Below are positions 17,528 to 28,783 of a stretch of 64,000 nucleotides of DNA, piece by piece. Position numbers and translations under genes: made by a program. The DNA lies in contig NZ_CP134772.1 in the NCBI RefSeq assembly GCF_031882575.1, forward strand, positions 5,096,501 to 5,160,500, in the 5' to 3' direction. The stretch is from Pseudomonas sp. VD-NE ins. GTDB taxonomy: Bacteria; Pseudomonadota; Gammaproteobacteria; Pseudomonadales; Pseudomonadaceae. Positions within the stretch are counted from its first letter, which is position 1. Each line of letters opens with the position of its first letter. The notes under the pieces were generated by a model. The model saw only the letters and a program-made list of their open reading frames with translations, was not told the DNA's origin and made no database searches.

Positions 17528-17911
17528 ATGAGCGAGTTGCGTTTTACTGAAGATCACGAATGGCTGCGCACCGAAGCTGACGGCAGCGTTACTGTCGGCA
17601 TCACCGCTTTCGCGCAGAACGCCCTGGGCGACGTGGTGTTCGTGCAACTGCCTGAGCTGCAGGCTTACGACAAAGGCGCCGAAGCCGCCACCGTGGAGTC
17701 GGTGAAAGCCGCCAGCGGCGTGTACATGCCTCTGGACGGTGAAGTGCTGGCCACCAACCCGGCACTGGAAGACAGGCCTGAGCTGGTCAACGAAGATCCG
17801 CTGGGCGAAGGCTGGTTCTTCCGCTTCCAGCCAAGCGACGCCGCCGCTGTCGGCAAACTGCTCGACCAGGACGCGTACGACCGTCTGATCAAAGCCCAAG
17901 CCGAAGCCTGA
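17528..17911 (+). CDS. gcvH: Glycine cleavage system H protein
   Basis: 127 residues, usual length. It carries the aminomethyl group on a lipoyl arm between the P, T and L proteins. The lipoylation site is Lys60 in [18 protein letters not shown] and GWFFRFQP are conserved surface segments. CTGAGGAG ends 6 bases before the ATG. First gene of the operon, 11 bp before gcvP. Confidence 0.97.
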   Translation: MSELRFTEDHEWLRTEADGSVTVGITAFAQNALGDVVFVQLPELQAYDKGAEAATVESVKAASGVYMPLDGEVLATNPALEDRPELVNEDPLGEGWFFRFQPSDAAAVGKLLDQDAYDRLIKAQAEA

Positions 17912-17922
17912 GGAACACCGAC

Positions 17923-20775
17923 ATGACCCAAGTAAACCTCGGCACCGCCAACGAATTCATCGCCCGTCACATCGGCCCGCGCGCCGGTGACGAGCAAGCC
18001 ATGCTCAACAGCCTCGGCTTCGACTCGCTCGAAGCCCTGAGCGCCAGCGTCATCCCGGAAAGCATCAAGGGCACCAGCGTGCTCGGCATGGACGACGGCC
18101 TCAGCGAAGCCGATGCACTGGCGATGATCAAATCCATCGCCGGCAAGAATCAGCTGTTCAAGACTTACATCGGTCAGGGCTACTACAACTGTCACACGCC
18201 GTCGCCGATCCTCCGTAACCTCCTGGAAAACCCGGCCTGGTACACCGCTTACACGCCGTACCAGCCAGAAATTTCCCAGGGCCGTCTCGAAGCGCTGCTG
18301 AACTTCCAGACCATGATCAGCGACCTCACCGGCCTGCCGATCGCCAACGCTTCCCTGCTCGACGAAGCCACCGCCGCTGCCGAAGCCATGACCTTCTGCA
18401 AACGCCTGAGCAAGAACAAGGGCAGCCACCAATTCTTCGCCTCGATCCACAGCCACCCGCAAACCCTCGACGTGCTTCGCACCCGTGCCGAGCCGCTGGG
18501 TATCGACGTGGTGGTGGGCGATGAGCGTGAACTGAGCGACGTGACGCCGTTCTTCGGCGCACTGCTGCAATACCCGGCGAGCAACGGTGATGTGTTCGAC
18601 TACCGCGAACTGACCGAACGCTTCCACGCCGCCAACGCCTTGGTGGCCGTGGCCGCTGACCTGCTGGCCCTGACCCTGCTGACCGCGCCGGGCGAGTTCG
18701 GCGCTGACGTCGCCATCGGTTCCGCGCAACGCTTCGGCGTGCCGCTGGGCTTCGGTGGCCCCCACGCCGCTTACTTCTCCACCAAGGATGCGTTCAAGCG
18801 CGACATGCCGGGCCGTCTGGTCGGTGTTTCGGTTGACCGTTTCGGCAAGCCGGCGCTGCGTCTGGCGATGCAGACTCGCGAGCAACACATCCGCCGCGAG
18901 AAGGCCACGTCGAATATCTGCACCGCACAAGTGCTGCTGGCCAACATCGCCAGCATGTACGCCGTCTACCACGGCCCGAAAGGCCTGACGCAGATCGCCA
19001 ACCGCGTGCATCACCTGACCGCGATTCTGGCCAAGGGCCTGACCGCGCTGGGCGCGAAAGTCGAACAAGCCAGCTTCTTCGACACCCTGACCGTGGCCAC
19101 CGGCGCACAAACCGCTGCGCTGCACGACAAGGCGCACGCTGCGCAGATCAACCTGCGCGTGATCGACGCTCAGCGTCTGGGCCTGTCGGTCGACGAAACC
19201 ACCACCCAGGCTGACATCGAAACCCTGTGGGGCCTGTTCGCCGACGGCAAAACCCTGCCGGACTTCGCTGCCCTCGCTGCTTCCGTGCAGAGCACCATCC
19301 CTGCATCGCTGGCACGCCAGTCGCCAATCCTCAGCCACCCGGTGTTCAACCGTTATCACTCGGAAACCGAGCTGATGCGCTACCTGCGCAAACTGGCCGA
19401 CAAGGACCTGGCACTGGATCGCACCATGATCCCGCTGGGCTCGTGCACCATGAAACTCAACGCCGCCAGCGAAATGATCCCGGTGACCTGGGCTGAATTC
19501 GGTGCGCTGCACCCGTTCGCCCCAGCCGCGCAAAGTGCCGGTTATCAGCAACTGACCGACGAGCTGGAAGCGATGCTTTGTGCCGCCACTGGTTACGACG
19601 CGATCTCGCTGCAACCGAACGCCGGTTCGCAAGGTGAATACGCTGGCCTGCTGGCGATTCGTGCTTACCACCAGAGCCGTGGCGATGAGCGCCGCGACAT
19701 CTGCCTGATCCCGTCGTCCGCCCACGGCACCAACCCGGCTACCGCCAACATGGCTGGCATGCGCGTGGTCGTGACCGCGTGCGATGCGCGCGGCAACGTC
19801 GACATCGAAGACCTGCGAGCCAAAGCCATCGAGCACCGCGAACACCTCGCCGCGCTGATGATCACTTACCCGTCGACCCACGGCGTGTTCGAAGAAGGCA
19901 TCCGCGAAATCTGCGGAATCATTCATGACAACGGCGGCCAGGTGTACATCGACGGCGCCAACATGAACGCAATGGTTGGCCTCTGCGCACCGGGTAAGTT
20001 CGGCGGCGACGTCTCGCACCTGAACCTGCACAAAACCTTCTGCATCCCCCACGGCGGTGGCGGCCCGGGCGTCGGCCCGATCGGCGTCAAGTCGCACCTG
20101 ACCCCGTTCCTGCCGGGCCACGGCCAGATGGAGCGCAAGGAAGGCGCGGTCTGCGCGGCACCGTTCGGCAGCGCAAGTATTTTGCCGATCACCTGGATGT
20201 ACATTCGCATGATGGGTGGCGCCGGCCTGAAGCGCGCTTCGCAACTGGCAATCCTCAACGCCAACTACATTTCCCGTCGCCTCGAAGAGCACTACCCCGT
20301 GCTGTACACCGGCAGCAATGGTTTGGTGGCGCACGAGTGCATCCTTGATCTGCGTCCGTTGAAAGACAGCAGCGGCATCAGCGTCGATGACGTCGCCAAG
20401 CGCCTGATCGACTTCGGCTTCCACGCGCCGACCATGTCGTTCCCGGTTGCTGGCACGCTGATGATCGAGCCGACCGAAAGTGAATCCAAAGAAGAACTGG
20501 ATCGCTTCTGCGACGCGATGATCCGCATCCGCGAAGAAATCCGCGCAGTGGAAAACGGCACGCTGGACAAGGACGACAACCCGCTGAAAAACGCTCCGCA
20601 CACGGCGGCAGAGCTGGTCGGCGAGTGGACTCACCCGTACAGCCGCGAGCAAGCGGTGTACCCGGTTGCGTCGTTGATTGAAGGCAAATACTGGCCGCCG
20701 GTCGGTCGTGTCGACAACGTCTTCGGTGATCGCAACCTGGTGTGCGCCTGCCCGTCGATCGAAAGCTACGCTTAA
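17923..20775 (+). CDS. gcvP: Glycine dehydrogenase (decarboxylating), P protein
   Basis: 950 residues, the full-length fused bacterial form with N-terminal and C-terminal PLP-fold halves. It decarboxylates glycine and passes the aminomethyl group to GcvH. The PLP lysine is Lys704 in [15 protein letters not shown], followed by the glycine-rich loop. RHIGPR near the N-terminus and [11 protein letters not shown] at the start of the second half are family marks. It sits between gcvH and sdaA; a 180-bp gap with inverted repeats follows where P. aeruginosa carries glyA2. Confidence 0.97.
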   Translation: MTQVNLGTANEFIARHIGPRAGDEQAMLNSLGFDSLEALSASVIPESIKGTSVLGMDDGLSEADALAMIKSIAGKNQLFKTYIGQGYYNCHTPSPILRNLLENPAWYTAYTPYQPEISQGRLEALLNFQTMISDLTGLPIANASLLDEATAAAEAMTFCKRLSKNKGSHQFFASIHSHPQTLDVLRTRAEPLGIDVVVGDERELSDVTPFFGALLQYPASNGDVFDYRELTERFHAANALVAVAADLLALTLLTAPGEFGADVAIGSAQRFGVPLGFGGPHAAYFSTKDAFKRDMPGRLVGVSVDRFGKPALRLAMQTREQHIRREKATSNICTAQVLLANIASMYAVYHGPKGLTQIANRVHHLTAILAKGLTALGAKVEQASFFDTLTVATGAQTAALHDKAHAAQINLRVIDAQRLGLSVDETTTQADIETLWGLFADGKTLPDFAALAASVQSTIPASLARQSPILSHPVFNRYHSETELMRYLRKLADKDLALDRTMIPLGSCTMKLNAASEMIPVTWAEFGALHPFAPAAQSAGYQQLTDELEAMLCAATGYDAISLQPNAGSQGEYAGLLAIRAYHQSRGDERRDICLIPSSAHGTNPATANMAGMRVVVTACDARGNVDIEDLRAKAIEHREHLAALMITYPSTHGVFEEGIREICGIIHDNGGQVYIDGANMNAMVGLCAPGKFGGDVSHLNLHKTFCIPHGGGGPGVGPIGVKSHLTPFLPGHGQMERKEGAVCAAPFGSASILPITWMYIRMMGGAGLKRASQLAILNANYISRRLEEHYPVLYTGSNGLVAHECILDLRPLKDSSGISVDDVAKRLIDFGFHAPTMSFPVAGTLMIEPTESESKEELDRFCDAMIRIREEIRAVENGTLDKDDNPLKNAPHTAAELVGEWTHPYSREQAVYPVASLIEGKYWPPVGRVDNVFGDRNLVCACPSIESYA

Positions 20776-20955
20776 GGAAAGCAGCTGCGAGCTTTGAGCT
20801 ACAAGCTGCAAGTAAGGGCTGATCTGCTTTTTACTTGCGGTTTGTATCTTGCTGCACGCACTGCGGCGTGAACACGAGCCGCAAGGAAAAGTCGATCCGG
20901 CTTTACTTGCAGCTTGCCGCTTGAAGCTCACCACTGCTCCGCAGGAGCCCCCCTC
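20776..20955. repeat. gcvP-sdaA gap with imperfect inverted repeats
   Basis: GAGCTACAAGCTGCAAGTAA near 20797-20816 is mirrored by TTACTTGCAGCTTGCCGC near 20903-20920, and a further TTACTTGC at 20831 resembles the right arm. A different palindrome family from the REPINs elsewhere. No gene is present. Confidence 0.6.
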
Positions 20956-22332
<1,377 letters not shown>

Positions 22333-22351
22333 TCACGAAACGTAACTAGCC

Positions 22352-22453
22352 CCCTCTCCCTCTGGGAGATAAACGTACCTAACTCCCTCTCCCTCCGGGA
22401 GATAAACGTACCTAACTCCCTCTCCCTCCGGGAGAGGGCTGGGGTGAGGGGCA
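22352..22453. repeat. 33-bp tandem repeat of the CCCTCTCC palindrome end
   Basis: Two and a half units of 33 bp (CCCTCTCCCTCCGGGAGATA plus AACGTACCTAACT), ending in the full right end GGGAGAGGGCTGGGGTGAGG. GGGAGATAAACG recurs with a 33-bp period. It lies between sdaA and gcvT inside the operon. Confidence 0.85.
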
Positions 22454-22505
22454 TTTGATCTTGATCTTGCCCCCGATCCCGAACCACATTTTCAAGGAGC
22501 CACGC

Positions 22506-23630
22506 ATGTCCACCGAACAACTGTCGAAAACCCCGCTGCACGCTCTGCACATCGAACTCGGCGCCCGCATGGTGCCATTCGCCGGCTACGACATGCCGGT
22601 GCAATATCCACTCGGCGTGATGAAAGAACACCAGCACACCCGTGAACAGGCCGGGTTGTTCGATGTCTCGCACATGGGCCAGATCCGCCTGACCGGTGCC
22701 AATGCCGCCAAAGCCCTGGAAACCCTGGTACCGGTGGACATCATCGACCTGCCGGTGGGCATGCAGCGCTACGCGATGTTCACCAACGAGACCGGCGGCA
22801 TTCTCGATGACCTGATGGTCGCCAACCTCGGCAACGACGAACTGTTCCTGGTGGTCAACGCCGCGTGCAAGGATCAGGACCTGGCTCACCTGCAAAAACA
22901 CATCGGCGCTCAGTGCACCATTACGGCGCTGTTCGAAGAGCGCGCGCTCTTGGCACTGCAGGGTCCGGCAGCCGTAACCGTGCTGGCGCGACTGGCTCCC
23001 GACGTGGCAAAAATGACGTTCATGCAGTTCAACCGCGTGTCGTTATTGGGCGTGGATTGCTTTGTCAGCCGTTCGGGCTACACCGGTGAAGACGGTTTCG
23101 AAATCTCCGTTCCGGCCGCCGATGCGGAAAAACTCGCCCGCGCCCTGCTCGCCGAACCGGAAGTCCAGGCCATTGGCCTAGGCGCCCGCGACTCGCTGCG
23201 CCTGGAGGCCGGCCTGTGCCTGTATGGCCACGACATGAACACCGAGACCACGCCGATCGAAGCCAGCCTGCTGTGGGCGATCTCCAAGCCACGCCGTGCT
23301 GACGGCGCACGCGCTGGCGGTTTCCCGGGCGCTGAGACCGTGTTCGCCCAGCAACAAAATGGCGTAGCGCGCAAACGTGTAGGCCTGCTGCCACAAGAAC
23401 GCACCCCGGTGCGCGAAGGCGCAGAAATCGTCAACGAAGCCGGCGAGATCATCGGCAGCGTGTGCAGCGGTGGCTTTGGTCCGACCTTGGGCGGGCCGTT
23501 GGCGATGGGTTACCTCGACAGCGCTTATGTCACCCTCGACACACCGGTTTGGGCCATCGTGCGTGGGAAAAAGGTGCAAATGCTTGTAAGCAAAATGCCA
23601 TTCGTTCCACAACGCTACTATCGCGGTTGA
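22506..23630 (+). CDS. gcvT: Glycine cleavage system T protein (aminomethyltransferase)
   Basis: 374 residues. It transfers the one-carbon unit from the aminomethyl-lipoyl H protein to tetrahydrofolate, releasing ammonia. Key motifs: FAGYDMPVQYP, the folate-site FDVSHMGQ, ALQGP, and SRSGYTGEDGFEI. CAAGGAGCC lies 6-14 bases before the ATG at 22506, which decides the start over an in-frame codon at 22455. Last gene of the operon. Confidence 0.97.
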   Translation: MSTEQLSKTPLHALHIELGARMVPFAGYDMPVQYPLGVMKEHQHTREQAGLFDVSHMGQIRLTGANAAKALETLVPVDIIDLPVGMQRYAMFTNETGGILDDLMVANLGNDELFLVVNAACKDQDLAHLQKHIGAQCTITALFEERALLALQGPAAVTVLARLAPDVAKMTFMQFNRVSLLGVDCFVSRSGYTGEDGFEISVPAADAEKLARALLAEPEVQAIGLGARDSLRLEAGLCLYGHDMNTETTPIEASLLWAISKPRRADGARAGGFPGAETVFAQQQNGVARKRVGLLPQERTPVREGAEIVNEAGEIIGSVCSGGFGPTLGGPLAMGYLDSAYVTLDTPVWAIVRGKKVQMLVSKMPFVPQRYYRG

Positions 23631-24034
23631 ATGACTGTTTCTATAAGTAACGCGATTGCGTAATGCGTGCACTAATGTGTAACGCAATCGCCACAAAAAA
23701 GTGCATTTTCTAACATCCGATTCGAATATGAACTTTGCTTATAACGTTCGAAAACAATTGAACAAGCTAATCGTCTAAGCCGCACTAGTGGAATGACTAA
23801 CTGCCAGCAAGCGCAGGAAAACCGGGGCCTTCGCGGGGCTTGTTTTTTCTCCCGTAGTTGGCGTAGAGTTTGTCCACTGTGTTTGCATGGGTCAGCTTGG
23901 AATCGTGACCTGGGCAGTAGCCTACAAGTTAGCTACATCCCGTTCGACGTCTTCTTACTCTCCTGCAACCAGCCCCAGTACTCTTTCATGTGAAGGAGAC
24001 TGTCATTAATTTTTTGCGTCAAAGGAAATAAGAA
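23631..24034 (+). other. Gap between gcvT and the cold shock gene; probable long 5' leader
   Basis: 404 bp with no coding potential. A 10-bp inverted repeat GCGATTGCGT/ACGCAATCGC (23652-23661, 23682-23691) follows gcvT but lacks a T run on the plus strand. CAAGC...GCTTG followed by TTTTTT (23808-23848) may be a weak terminator. The last 150-180 bp probably include the leader of the cold shock mRNA, which is long in this gene class. I cannot place its promoter. Confidence 0.45.
24027..24034 (+). promoter_or_regulatory. Crc/Hfq-type A-rich motif at the csp start
   Basis: AATAAGAA at 24027-24034 matches AANAANAA exactly and fills the space between the AAAGG ribosome site and the ATG. In Pseudomonas, Hfq with Crc blocks translation through such motifs. 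Confidence 0.45.
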
Positions 24035-24247
24035 ATGGCTGAACGTCAGAGCGGTACCGTCAAGTGGTTTAACGACGAGAAAGGTTTTGGTTTTATCACT
24101 CCTGAAAGCGGTCCGGATCTGTTCGTGCATTTCCGCGCCATTCAGGGCAACGGCTTCAAAAGCCTGAAAGAAGGCCAGAAAGTGACCTTCGTTGCTGTGC
24201 AGGGCCAGAAAGGCATGCAGGCTGACGAAGTACAAGCAGAAGGCTAA
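24035..24247 (+). CDS. Cold shock protein, CspA family
   Basis: 70 residues, a single cold shock domain. RNP1 is KGFGFITP and RNP2 is LFVHFRAI; both are intact, so it should bind single-stranded RNA/DNA as an RNA chaperone. AAAGGA lies 9-14 bases upstream. Single-gene unit with its own terminator 14 bp after the stop. Several similar proteins exist in Pseudomonas, so I give no symbol. Confidence 0.95.
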   Translation: MAERQSGTVKWFNDEKGFGFITPESGPDLFVHFRAIQGNGFKSLKEGQKVTFVAVQGQKGMQADEVQAEG

Positions 24248-24260
24248 TCTTCTGTAACGA

Positions 24261-24294
24261 AAAAGCCCCTGATATTGATATCAGGGGCTTTTTT
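24261..24294 (+). terminator. Strong intrinsic terminator of the cold shock gene
   Basis: AAAAGCCCCTGATA pairs perfectly with TATCAGGGGCTTTT, ending in six T. Confidence 0.93.
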
Positions 24295-24344
24295 GTGCGC
24301 GCGAATCCGTAAAATGACGCTTCATTTTGCTTCCAGAGGCTGCC

Positions 24345-24833
24345 ATGTCGAAAAACCTGCTCACGCCCCAAGGGGACTTCCCTCCGGTAGGCCTTGGCCG
24401 TCGCCTGGCAGCGATGTTCTACGACTTTCTGCTGTGCACCGCCCTGCTCATCGTCACCGGTGGCATCTACAAGATGATTCAGGCGGCGATCATCGGTGAA
24501 GAGCGCCTGCGGGTGATGACCGATGCCGGCAAGCTCGACGGTGATCCGCTCTACTCCACCGTACTGCTGTTGGTGCTGTTTGGGTTCTTCGCCAAGTTCT
24601 GGACCCATGGCGGGCAGACGCTGGGCATGCAGGTGTGGGGCATTCGCGTGCAGAACGCCAATGGTACGGCGATCAGCCTGTGGCAGGCGCTGTTGCGGTT
24701 TATGGTGTCGATTGCGTCGTGGCTGTGCGTGGGGCTGGGATTCTTATGGTCGCTGTATGACAAGCAGAAGCGCACGTGGCACGACATCTATTCCGATACC
24801 CGGCTCGTGCGAATTCCGAAAAAGACCAAATAA
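24345..24833 (+). CDS. RDD family membrane protein
   Basis: 162 residues. The RDD signature is spread over GLGRRLAAMFYDFLL (Arg-Arg...Asp in helix 1) and later GQTLGMQVWGIRV and RTWHDIYSDTRLV. Three membrane helices are expected (about 20-42, 70-86, 120-142). The family is found in many bacteria with no agreed function; some members are linked to ion transport. The ATG at 24345 follows CCAGAGGC. Single gene after the cold shock terminator; a REPIN follows it. Confidence 0.85.
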   Translation: MSKNLLTPQGDFPPVGLGRRLAAMFYDFLLCTALLIVTGGIYKMIQAAIIGEERLRVMTDAGKLDGDPLYSTVLLLVLFGFFAKFWTHGGQTLGMQVWGIRVQNANGTAISLWQALLRFMVSIASWLCVGLGFLWSLYDKQKRTWHDIYSDTRLVRIPKKTK

Positions 24834-24854
24834 CTTCCGGACGCCAAATACCAC

Positions 24855-24944
24855 TGTGGGAGCGAGCCTGCTCGCGAAGGCGGCGTATCAGTCGATTTCA
24901 ATGGTGACTGATACACCGCCTTCGCGAGCAGGCTCGCTCCCACA
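24855..24944. repeat. REPIN-type inverted repeat
   Basis: Arms run inward from TGTGGGAGCGAGCCTGCTCG at 24855 and its complement ending at 24944. The pairing continues into the spacer (GAAGGCGG / CCGCCTTC). Lies between the convergent RDD gene and nadA. Confidence 0.9.
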
Positions 24945-24967
24945 GTTTTTGTGGCGCTTTTCAGAAT

Positions 24968-26026
24968 TTAGGCGTTACCGGCCAGCTTCATCCGTGCGGC
25001 CTGGGTGAAATCCAGCATCCGCTTGAGCGGCCGAATAGCCTGCGGAATCAACGCTGGATCGACAAAGATCTCGTTCGTCCCTTCCTTCAAGCTCTTGAGC
25101 GTGCGCTCAAGGGTGTTCATGGCCATCCACGGGCAATGTGCGCAACTGCGGCACGCAGCGCCGTTACCGGCGGTTGGCGCTTCGATGAAGACCTTGTCCG
25201 GGCACAACTGCTGCATCTTGTAGAAGATGCCACGGTCGGTAGCCACGATCAGCGTCTTGTTCGGCAGGCTCTGCGCGGCAGCGATCAACTGGCTGGTGGA
25301 ACCGACGGCGTCCGCCAGCTCGATCACCGACGTTGGCGATTCCGGGTGCACCAGAATCGCAGCGTCCGGGTACAGCGCCTTCATGTCTTCGAGCTGCTTG
25401 GACTTGAACTCTTCGTGAACGATGCAGGCACCGTCCCAGAGCAGCATGTCCGCGCCGGTCTTGCGCTGGATGTAAGTGCCCAGGTGCTTGTCCGGCCCCC
25501 AGATGATGGTCTCGCCGTTGTCCATCAGGCTTTCGACGATTTCCAGCGCGCAACTTGAAGTCACCACCCAATCCGCCCGAGCCTTAACGGCTGCAGAGGT
25601 GTTGGCATAGACCACCACCGTACGCTTCGGGTGCTGATCGCAGAACGCCGAGAACTCGTCGACCGGGCAACCCAGGTCGAGCGAGCAAGTCGCCTCCAGC
25701 GTGGGCATCAGCACGCGTTTTTCCGGGTTGAGAATCTTCGCGGTTTCGCCCATGAACTTCACGCCGGCAACCACCACAGTCTTCGCCGGGTGAGCGTTGC
25801 CGAAGCGGGCCATTTCCAGGGAGTCAGAGACACAGCCACCGGTTTCTTCGGCCAGAGCCTGAATCACCGGGTCGCAATAAAAGTGAGCCACCAACACCGC
25901 GTCCTGAGCCTTGAGCTCGGCGGCGATGGCAGAACGGTAATAAGCCTCTTCCTCAGCCGTCAGCGGTTTGGGCTGTTTGGCATCGAGGTGGGCTTGAACC
26001 AGAAGGCGTTCGGAAATCTGCGTCAT
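24968..26026 (-). CDS. nadA: Quinolinate synthase A
   Basis: 352 residues, the P. aeruginosa length. It condenses iminoaspartate with dihydroxyacetone phosphate to quinolinate in NAD synthesis. Cluster cysteines are visible in [23 protein letters not shown] and [19 protein letters not shown] and [12 protein letters not shown] are active-site motifs. The start at 26026 (MTQISERLL) is chosen because upstream in-frame codons give sequence unlike the family. Single gene; tRNA-Lys follows upstream on the same strand. Confidence 0.95.
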   Translation of the reverse strand: MTQISERLLVQAHLDAKQPKPLTAEEEAYYRSAIAAELKAQDAVLVAHFYCDPVIQALAEETGGCVSDSLEMARFGNAHPAKTVVVAGVKFMGETAKILNPEKRVLMPTLEATCSLDLGCPVDEFSAFCDQHPKRTVVVYANTSAAVKARADWVVTSSCALEIVESLMDNGETIIWGPDKHLGTYIQRKTGADMLLWDGACIVHEEFKSKQLEDMKALYPDAAILVHPESPTSVIELADAVGSTSQLIAAAQSLPNKTLIVATDRGIFYKMQQLCPDKVFIEAPTAGNGAACRSCAHCPWMAMNTLERTLKSLKEGTNEIFVDPALIPQAIRPLKRMLDFTQAARMKLAGNA

Positions 26027-26236
26027 GTTCGCAAGACCTGCAGGCGCGTTCGCGCGAAAGTCGAGTATACACCCGGCTCCGGACCGCTTGAGGGTACCGC
26101 CGGGAGAGTGAGTATTATCAGGCACGGACAGCGTTGAAGCTGCGCAAGGCTACAGAATATCCCGTTGATACAAAAGATGATTCTGACCTGCGTCAGCGCT
26201 GCGGGTATTGAAAAAACGCATAGCGAAATTGCAGGC

Positions 26237-26282
26237 AAAAAAAAACCCGGAAATCCTCACTTTCGTGGGCCTTCCGGATTTT
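26237..26282 (-). terminator. Terminator after tRNA-Lys
   Basis: On the minus strand CCGGAAGG-CCCAC-GAAA-GTGAG-GATTTCCGG folds into a long hairpin followed by nine T (26237-26245). It lies 15 bp downstream of the tRNA end. Confidence 0.85.
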
Positions 26283-26297
26283 CTAAACCGCCAAATA

Positions 26298-26373
26298 TGG
26301 TGGGTCGTGTGGGATTCGAACCTACGACCAATTGGTTAAAAGCCAACTGCTCTACCAACTGAGCTAACGACCC
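26298..26373 (-). tRNA. tRNA-Lys (UUU)
   Basis: 76 nt including an encoded CCA. Read on the minus strand: acceptor GGGTCGT pairs with ACGACCC, D-loop AGCTCAGTTGGTAGAGC, anticodon loop with TTT in GGCTTTTAACC, T-loop GGTTCGAATCC. The D- and T-stem nucleotides match E. coli tRNA-Lys. Confidence 0.97.
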
Positions 26374-26435
26374 GCTGTGTGGTGGCGCGTATAATACTGA
26401 TTTTTAAGGACTATTCAACACCTTTTTGAAAATAA

Positions 26436-27128
26436 TCAAAAATAAGGTGTTGGGTCGTCCACACCAGCGGCCGCAAAGCCTTCTGCGCGCAGCCGGCAGC
26501 TGTCGCATTTGCCGCACGCGCGGCCGTCATCGTCGGCCTGATAGCAGGACACGGTGAGGCCATAATCAACGCCGAGCTTCACGCCCGCCTGGACGATCTG
26601 TGCCTTGCTCAGGTTCTGCAGTGGCGCCTGAATACGGAAGCCGTTGCCTTCGACGCCGGCCTTGGTCGCCAGATTGGCCATGCGCTCGAACGACTCGATG
26701 AACTCCGGACGGCAATCCGGGTAACCGGAATAGTCCACGGCGTTGACACCAATAAAGATGTCACGTGCACCGAGCACTTCTGCCCAGCCCAACGCCAGCG
26801 ACAGGAACACCGTGTTACGCGCCGGCACGTACGTCACCGGAATGCCTTCGCCCAGCTCTTCGGGGATGTCGATGCTGCTGTCGGTCAGTGCCGAGCCGCC
26901 CATACCATTCAGGTTGAGGCCAATCACCTTGTGTTCGATCACACCCAGGTCGCGGGCGACGCGGGCAGCGGCGTGCAGTTCGGCGTGCGAGCGCTGGCCG
27001 TAGTCGAAGCTCATGGTGTAGCAGCTGTAGCCTTCAGCGCGTGCCATAGCCACGACGGTCGCCGAGTCCAGACCACCGGACAACAGGATGACGGCACGCT
27101 TTTCAGTGGTGTTCAGTGGTTCTGTCAT
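26436..27128 (-). CDS. queC: 7-cyano-7-deazaguanine synthase QueC
   Basis: 230 residues. It converts 7-carboxy-7-deazaguanine to preQ0 using ATP and ammonia, on the way to queuosine in tRNA. The ATP-pyrophosphatase loop [10 protein letters not shown] is near the N-terminus; the zinc site is the C-x8-CGKCDSC cluster near the C-terminus. The start at 27128 (MTEPLNTT) begins 1 base after the queE stop. queE and queC are thus one transcription unit, catalysing consecutive steps. Confidence 0.95.
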   Translation of the reverse strand: MTEPLNTTEKRAVILLSGGLDSATVVAMARAEGYSCYTMSFDYGQRSHAELHAAARVARDLGVIEHKVIGLNLNGMGGSALTDSSIDIPEELGEGIPVTYVPARNTVFLSLALGWAEVLGARDIFIGVNAVDYSGYPDCRPEFIESFERMANLATKAGVEGNGFRIQAPLQNLSKAQIVQAGVKLGVDYGLTVSCYQADDDGRACGKCDSCRLRAEGFAAAGVDDPTPYF

Positions 27129-27129
27129 A

Positions 27130-27777
27130 TCAGCGCCCCGGCTCGTCATTCCAAAGGTATTTATGCAGCTGCAATTGCAAGCGCACTGGCAGGTTGTCCG
27201 CCACCACCCAGTCCGCCAGATCCCGAGCATTCAGGTCGTGGTGACTTGGGGAGAACAGCACTTCACCGGCACGCCGTTCAAGACCGTACTGGATCAGCTT
27301 GGACACCGCCCAGTCATAGTCTTCCCGCGAGCAGATGACAAACTTCACCTGATCGTTGGGGGTCAGCAGTTCGATGTTCTCGTAACGATTGCGATGGGCT
27401 TCTTTCGAGTCCGGCGTTTTCAGATCGACAACCCGACTGACGCGCGGATCGACGGCTGAAATGTCGAGAGCGCCACTGGTTTCCAGCGAAACCTCGTAAC
27501 CGGCATCACACAACTGTTTGAGCAAAGGAATGGCGTTCGGCTGCGCCAGCGGCTCACCGCCAGTGACACAGACATAACGCGGACGAAATCCGGCCACTTG
27601 CTCGAGGATGTCGTCGAGGGTGCGGATGGTGCCGCCACTGAACGCATAGGCGCTGTCGCAGTATTGGCAACGCAGAGGACAACCGGTCAGGCGCACAAAA
27701 ACCGTGGGCAGCCCGGCAGTCCGCGTTTCCCCCTGCAACGAGTAGAAAACTTCGGTGATTCTCAATGTGTCTTGCAT
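27130..27777 (-). CDS. queE: 7-carboxy-7-deazaguanine synthase QueE
   Basis: 215 residues. Radical SAM enzyme that contracts the ring of carboxytetrahydropterin to carboxydeazaguanine. The SAM cluster motif is [11 protein letters not shown] (C-x3-C-x2-C); VTGGEPL is the SAM-binding GGE motif and FYSLQGE the substrate region. The start at 27777 ([13 protein letters not shown]) is preferred to one 9 bases earlier because it fits the family. The 119 bp upstream show no preQ1 aptamer. Confidence 0.95.
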   Translation of the reverse strand: MQDTLRITEVFYSLQGETRTAGLPTVFVRLTGCPLRCQYCDSAYAFSGGTIRTLDDILEQVAGFRPRYVCVTGGEPLAQPNAIPLLKQLCDAGYEVSLETSGALDISAVDPRVSRVVDLKTPDSKEAHRNRYENIELLTPNDQVKFVICSREDYDWAVSKLIQYGLERRAGEVLFSPSHHDLNARDLADWVVADNLPVRLQLQLHKYLWNDEPGR

Positions 27778-27895
27778 AGTCGCCACGGGCGTAACAGCTA
27801 AACAGGCTGTCCGCCTCCGTCAGGCACTTCAGGCAATCCCGCCAACGCGTAGACCGCAAGAAGCGTGTTTCAGAAAAAGGGCGTGAATTCTAACG

Positions 27896-27919
27896 AAAAA
27901 ACCCGCGACAAGCGCGGGT
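27896..27919 (-). terminator. Terminator after cpoB
   Basis: On the minus strand ACCCGCG-CTTGT-CGCGGGT followed by at least five T. It ends the tol-pal transcription unit 24 bp after the cpoB stop. Confidence 0.9.
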
Positions 27920-27943
27920 TTCTTCTAAACGGGTAACACGACC

Positions 27944-28777
27944 TTACATGCGTTGCAGATCGCGTTGAGCCAACTGAGCGGCGGAGGTACCCGGATATTG
28001 GGCAACCACCTGCTGCAGAATGCCTTTGACCTTGTCGGTGTGACCGAGGCGGCGCTCTACGTCAGCCAGCTTGTACAGCGAATCCGGCACTTTGGCGTGC
28101 TTGGGATACAGCTGCGAAACCTTGGCGAAAGCCTGACCTGCACCTTGCAGATCGCCTTTGGCCAGATTGACTTCGCCCAACCAGTACTGGGCGTTGCCCG
28201 CGTATTGGCTGTTCGGGTATTTGCGCAGGAAAGCGGCAAAAGCCTGGCTGGCCTTGTCGAAATCCTTGGCTTTGATCAGGTCGAAAGCGGCATCGTAATA
28301 CAGCTTTTCCTTGGCCGGATCACCCGGTTCGCTGCTTGCAGCAGGTGCCTGGGCAGCAGCCCCGGCGCCAGCGGCAGCACCGGCAGCAGCACTTGCATCG
28401 CCACCGGCAGAAGAATTCTCAGGAGTCGCGGCAGGTGCAGCACCGGATCCTATGCGCCGATCAAGATCCTGGTATCGCTCCAGGGATTCCTGCTTCATGC
28501 GCGCAACTTGATTCTGCAGTTCTTCAATCACGCCTTGCTGGCGCGAAATCTGATCCTGCATTTGTTGCAGTTGGTTGAACAGCATGCCTTGTGCCGAGGC
28601 AGGGGCCGAAGCCGCTCCCCCGGCATAGGCGCCGTTCGTACCGTAACCTGCAGGCGGATAACTGCTCCCGCTATTGTTATAACCGGAGTTGTCATCGACC
28701 ACAGGAACCGCAGCCCACGCCGCAAGCGGCGCGAGGCTGAGAGCCAGAACAGTTACAGCACGACGGCACGTTCGCAT
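27944..28777 (-). CDS. cpoB: Cell division coordinator CpoB (YbgF)
   Basis: 277 residues. A signal peptide (cleaved near AWA|AVP, residue 22) exports it to the periplasm. A coiled coil at about 62-110 (LQQMQDQISRQQGVIEELQ) trimerises the protein; an Ala/Gly-rich linker follows (about 125-150); then TPR repeats from about 158 (YYDAAFDLIKAKDFDKASQAF, then FLRKYPNSQYAGNAQYWLGE). In E. coli it links Tol-Pal constriction with peptidoglycan synthesis. It follows pal by 6 bp as the last gene of the tol operon. The linker is longer and more repetitive than in E. coli. Confidence 0.95.
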   Translation of the reverse strand: MRTCRRAVTVLALSLAPLAAWAAVPVVDDNSGYNNSGSSYPPAGYGTNGAYAGGAASAPASAQGMLFNQLQQMQDQISRQQGVIEELQNQVARMKQESLERYQDLDRRIGSGAAPAATPENSSAGGDASAAAGAAAGAGAAAQAPAASSEPGDPAKEKLYYDAAFDLIKAKDFDKASQAFAAFLRKYPNSQYAGNAQYWLGEVNLAKGDLQGAGQAFAKVSQLYPKHAKVPDSLYKLADVERRLGHTDKVKGILQQVVAQYPGTSAAQLAQRDLQRM

Positions 28778-28783
28778 ATCGAA

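Noticed and set aside
17665..20934. A very long open frame on the minus strand opposite gcvH and gcvP
   Set aside because: High-GC coding DNA often leaves the opposite strand open. The translation has no recognisable domains, while gcvH and gcvP on the plus strand are unmistakable.
23652..23691. Inverted repeat after gcvT as a terminator
   Set aside because: The stem is good, but it is followed by A bases on the plus strand, so it lacks the T run needed for intrinsic termination of gcvT.
27778..27895. A preQ1 riboswitch before queE-queC
   Set aside because: I found no H-type pseudoknot pattern with an A-rich tail in the 119 bp upstream.
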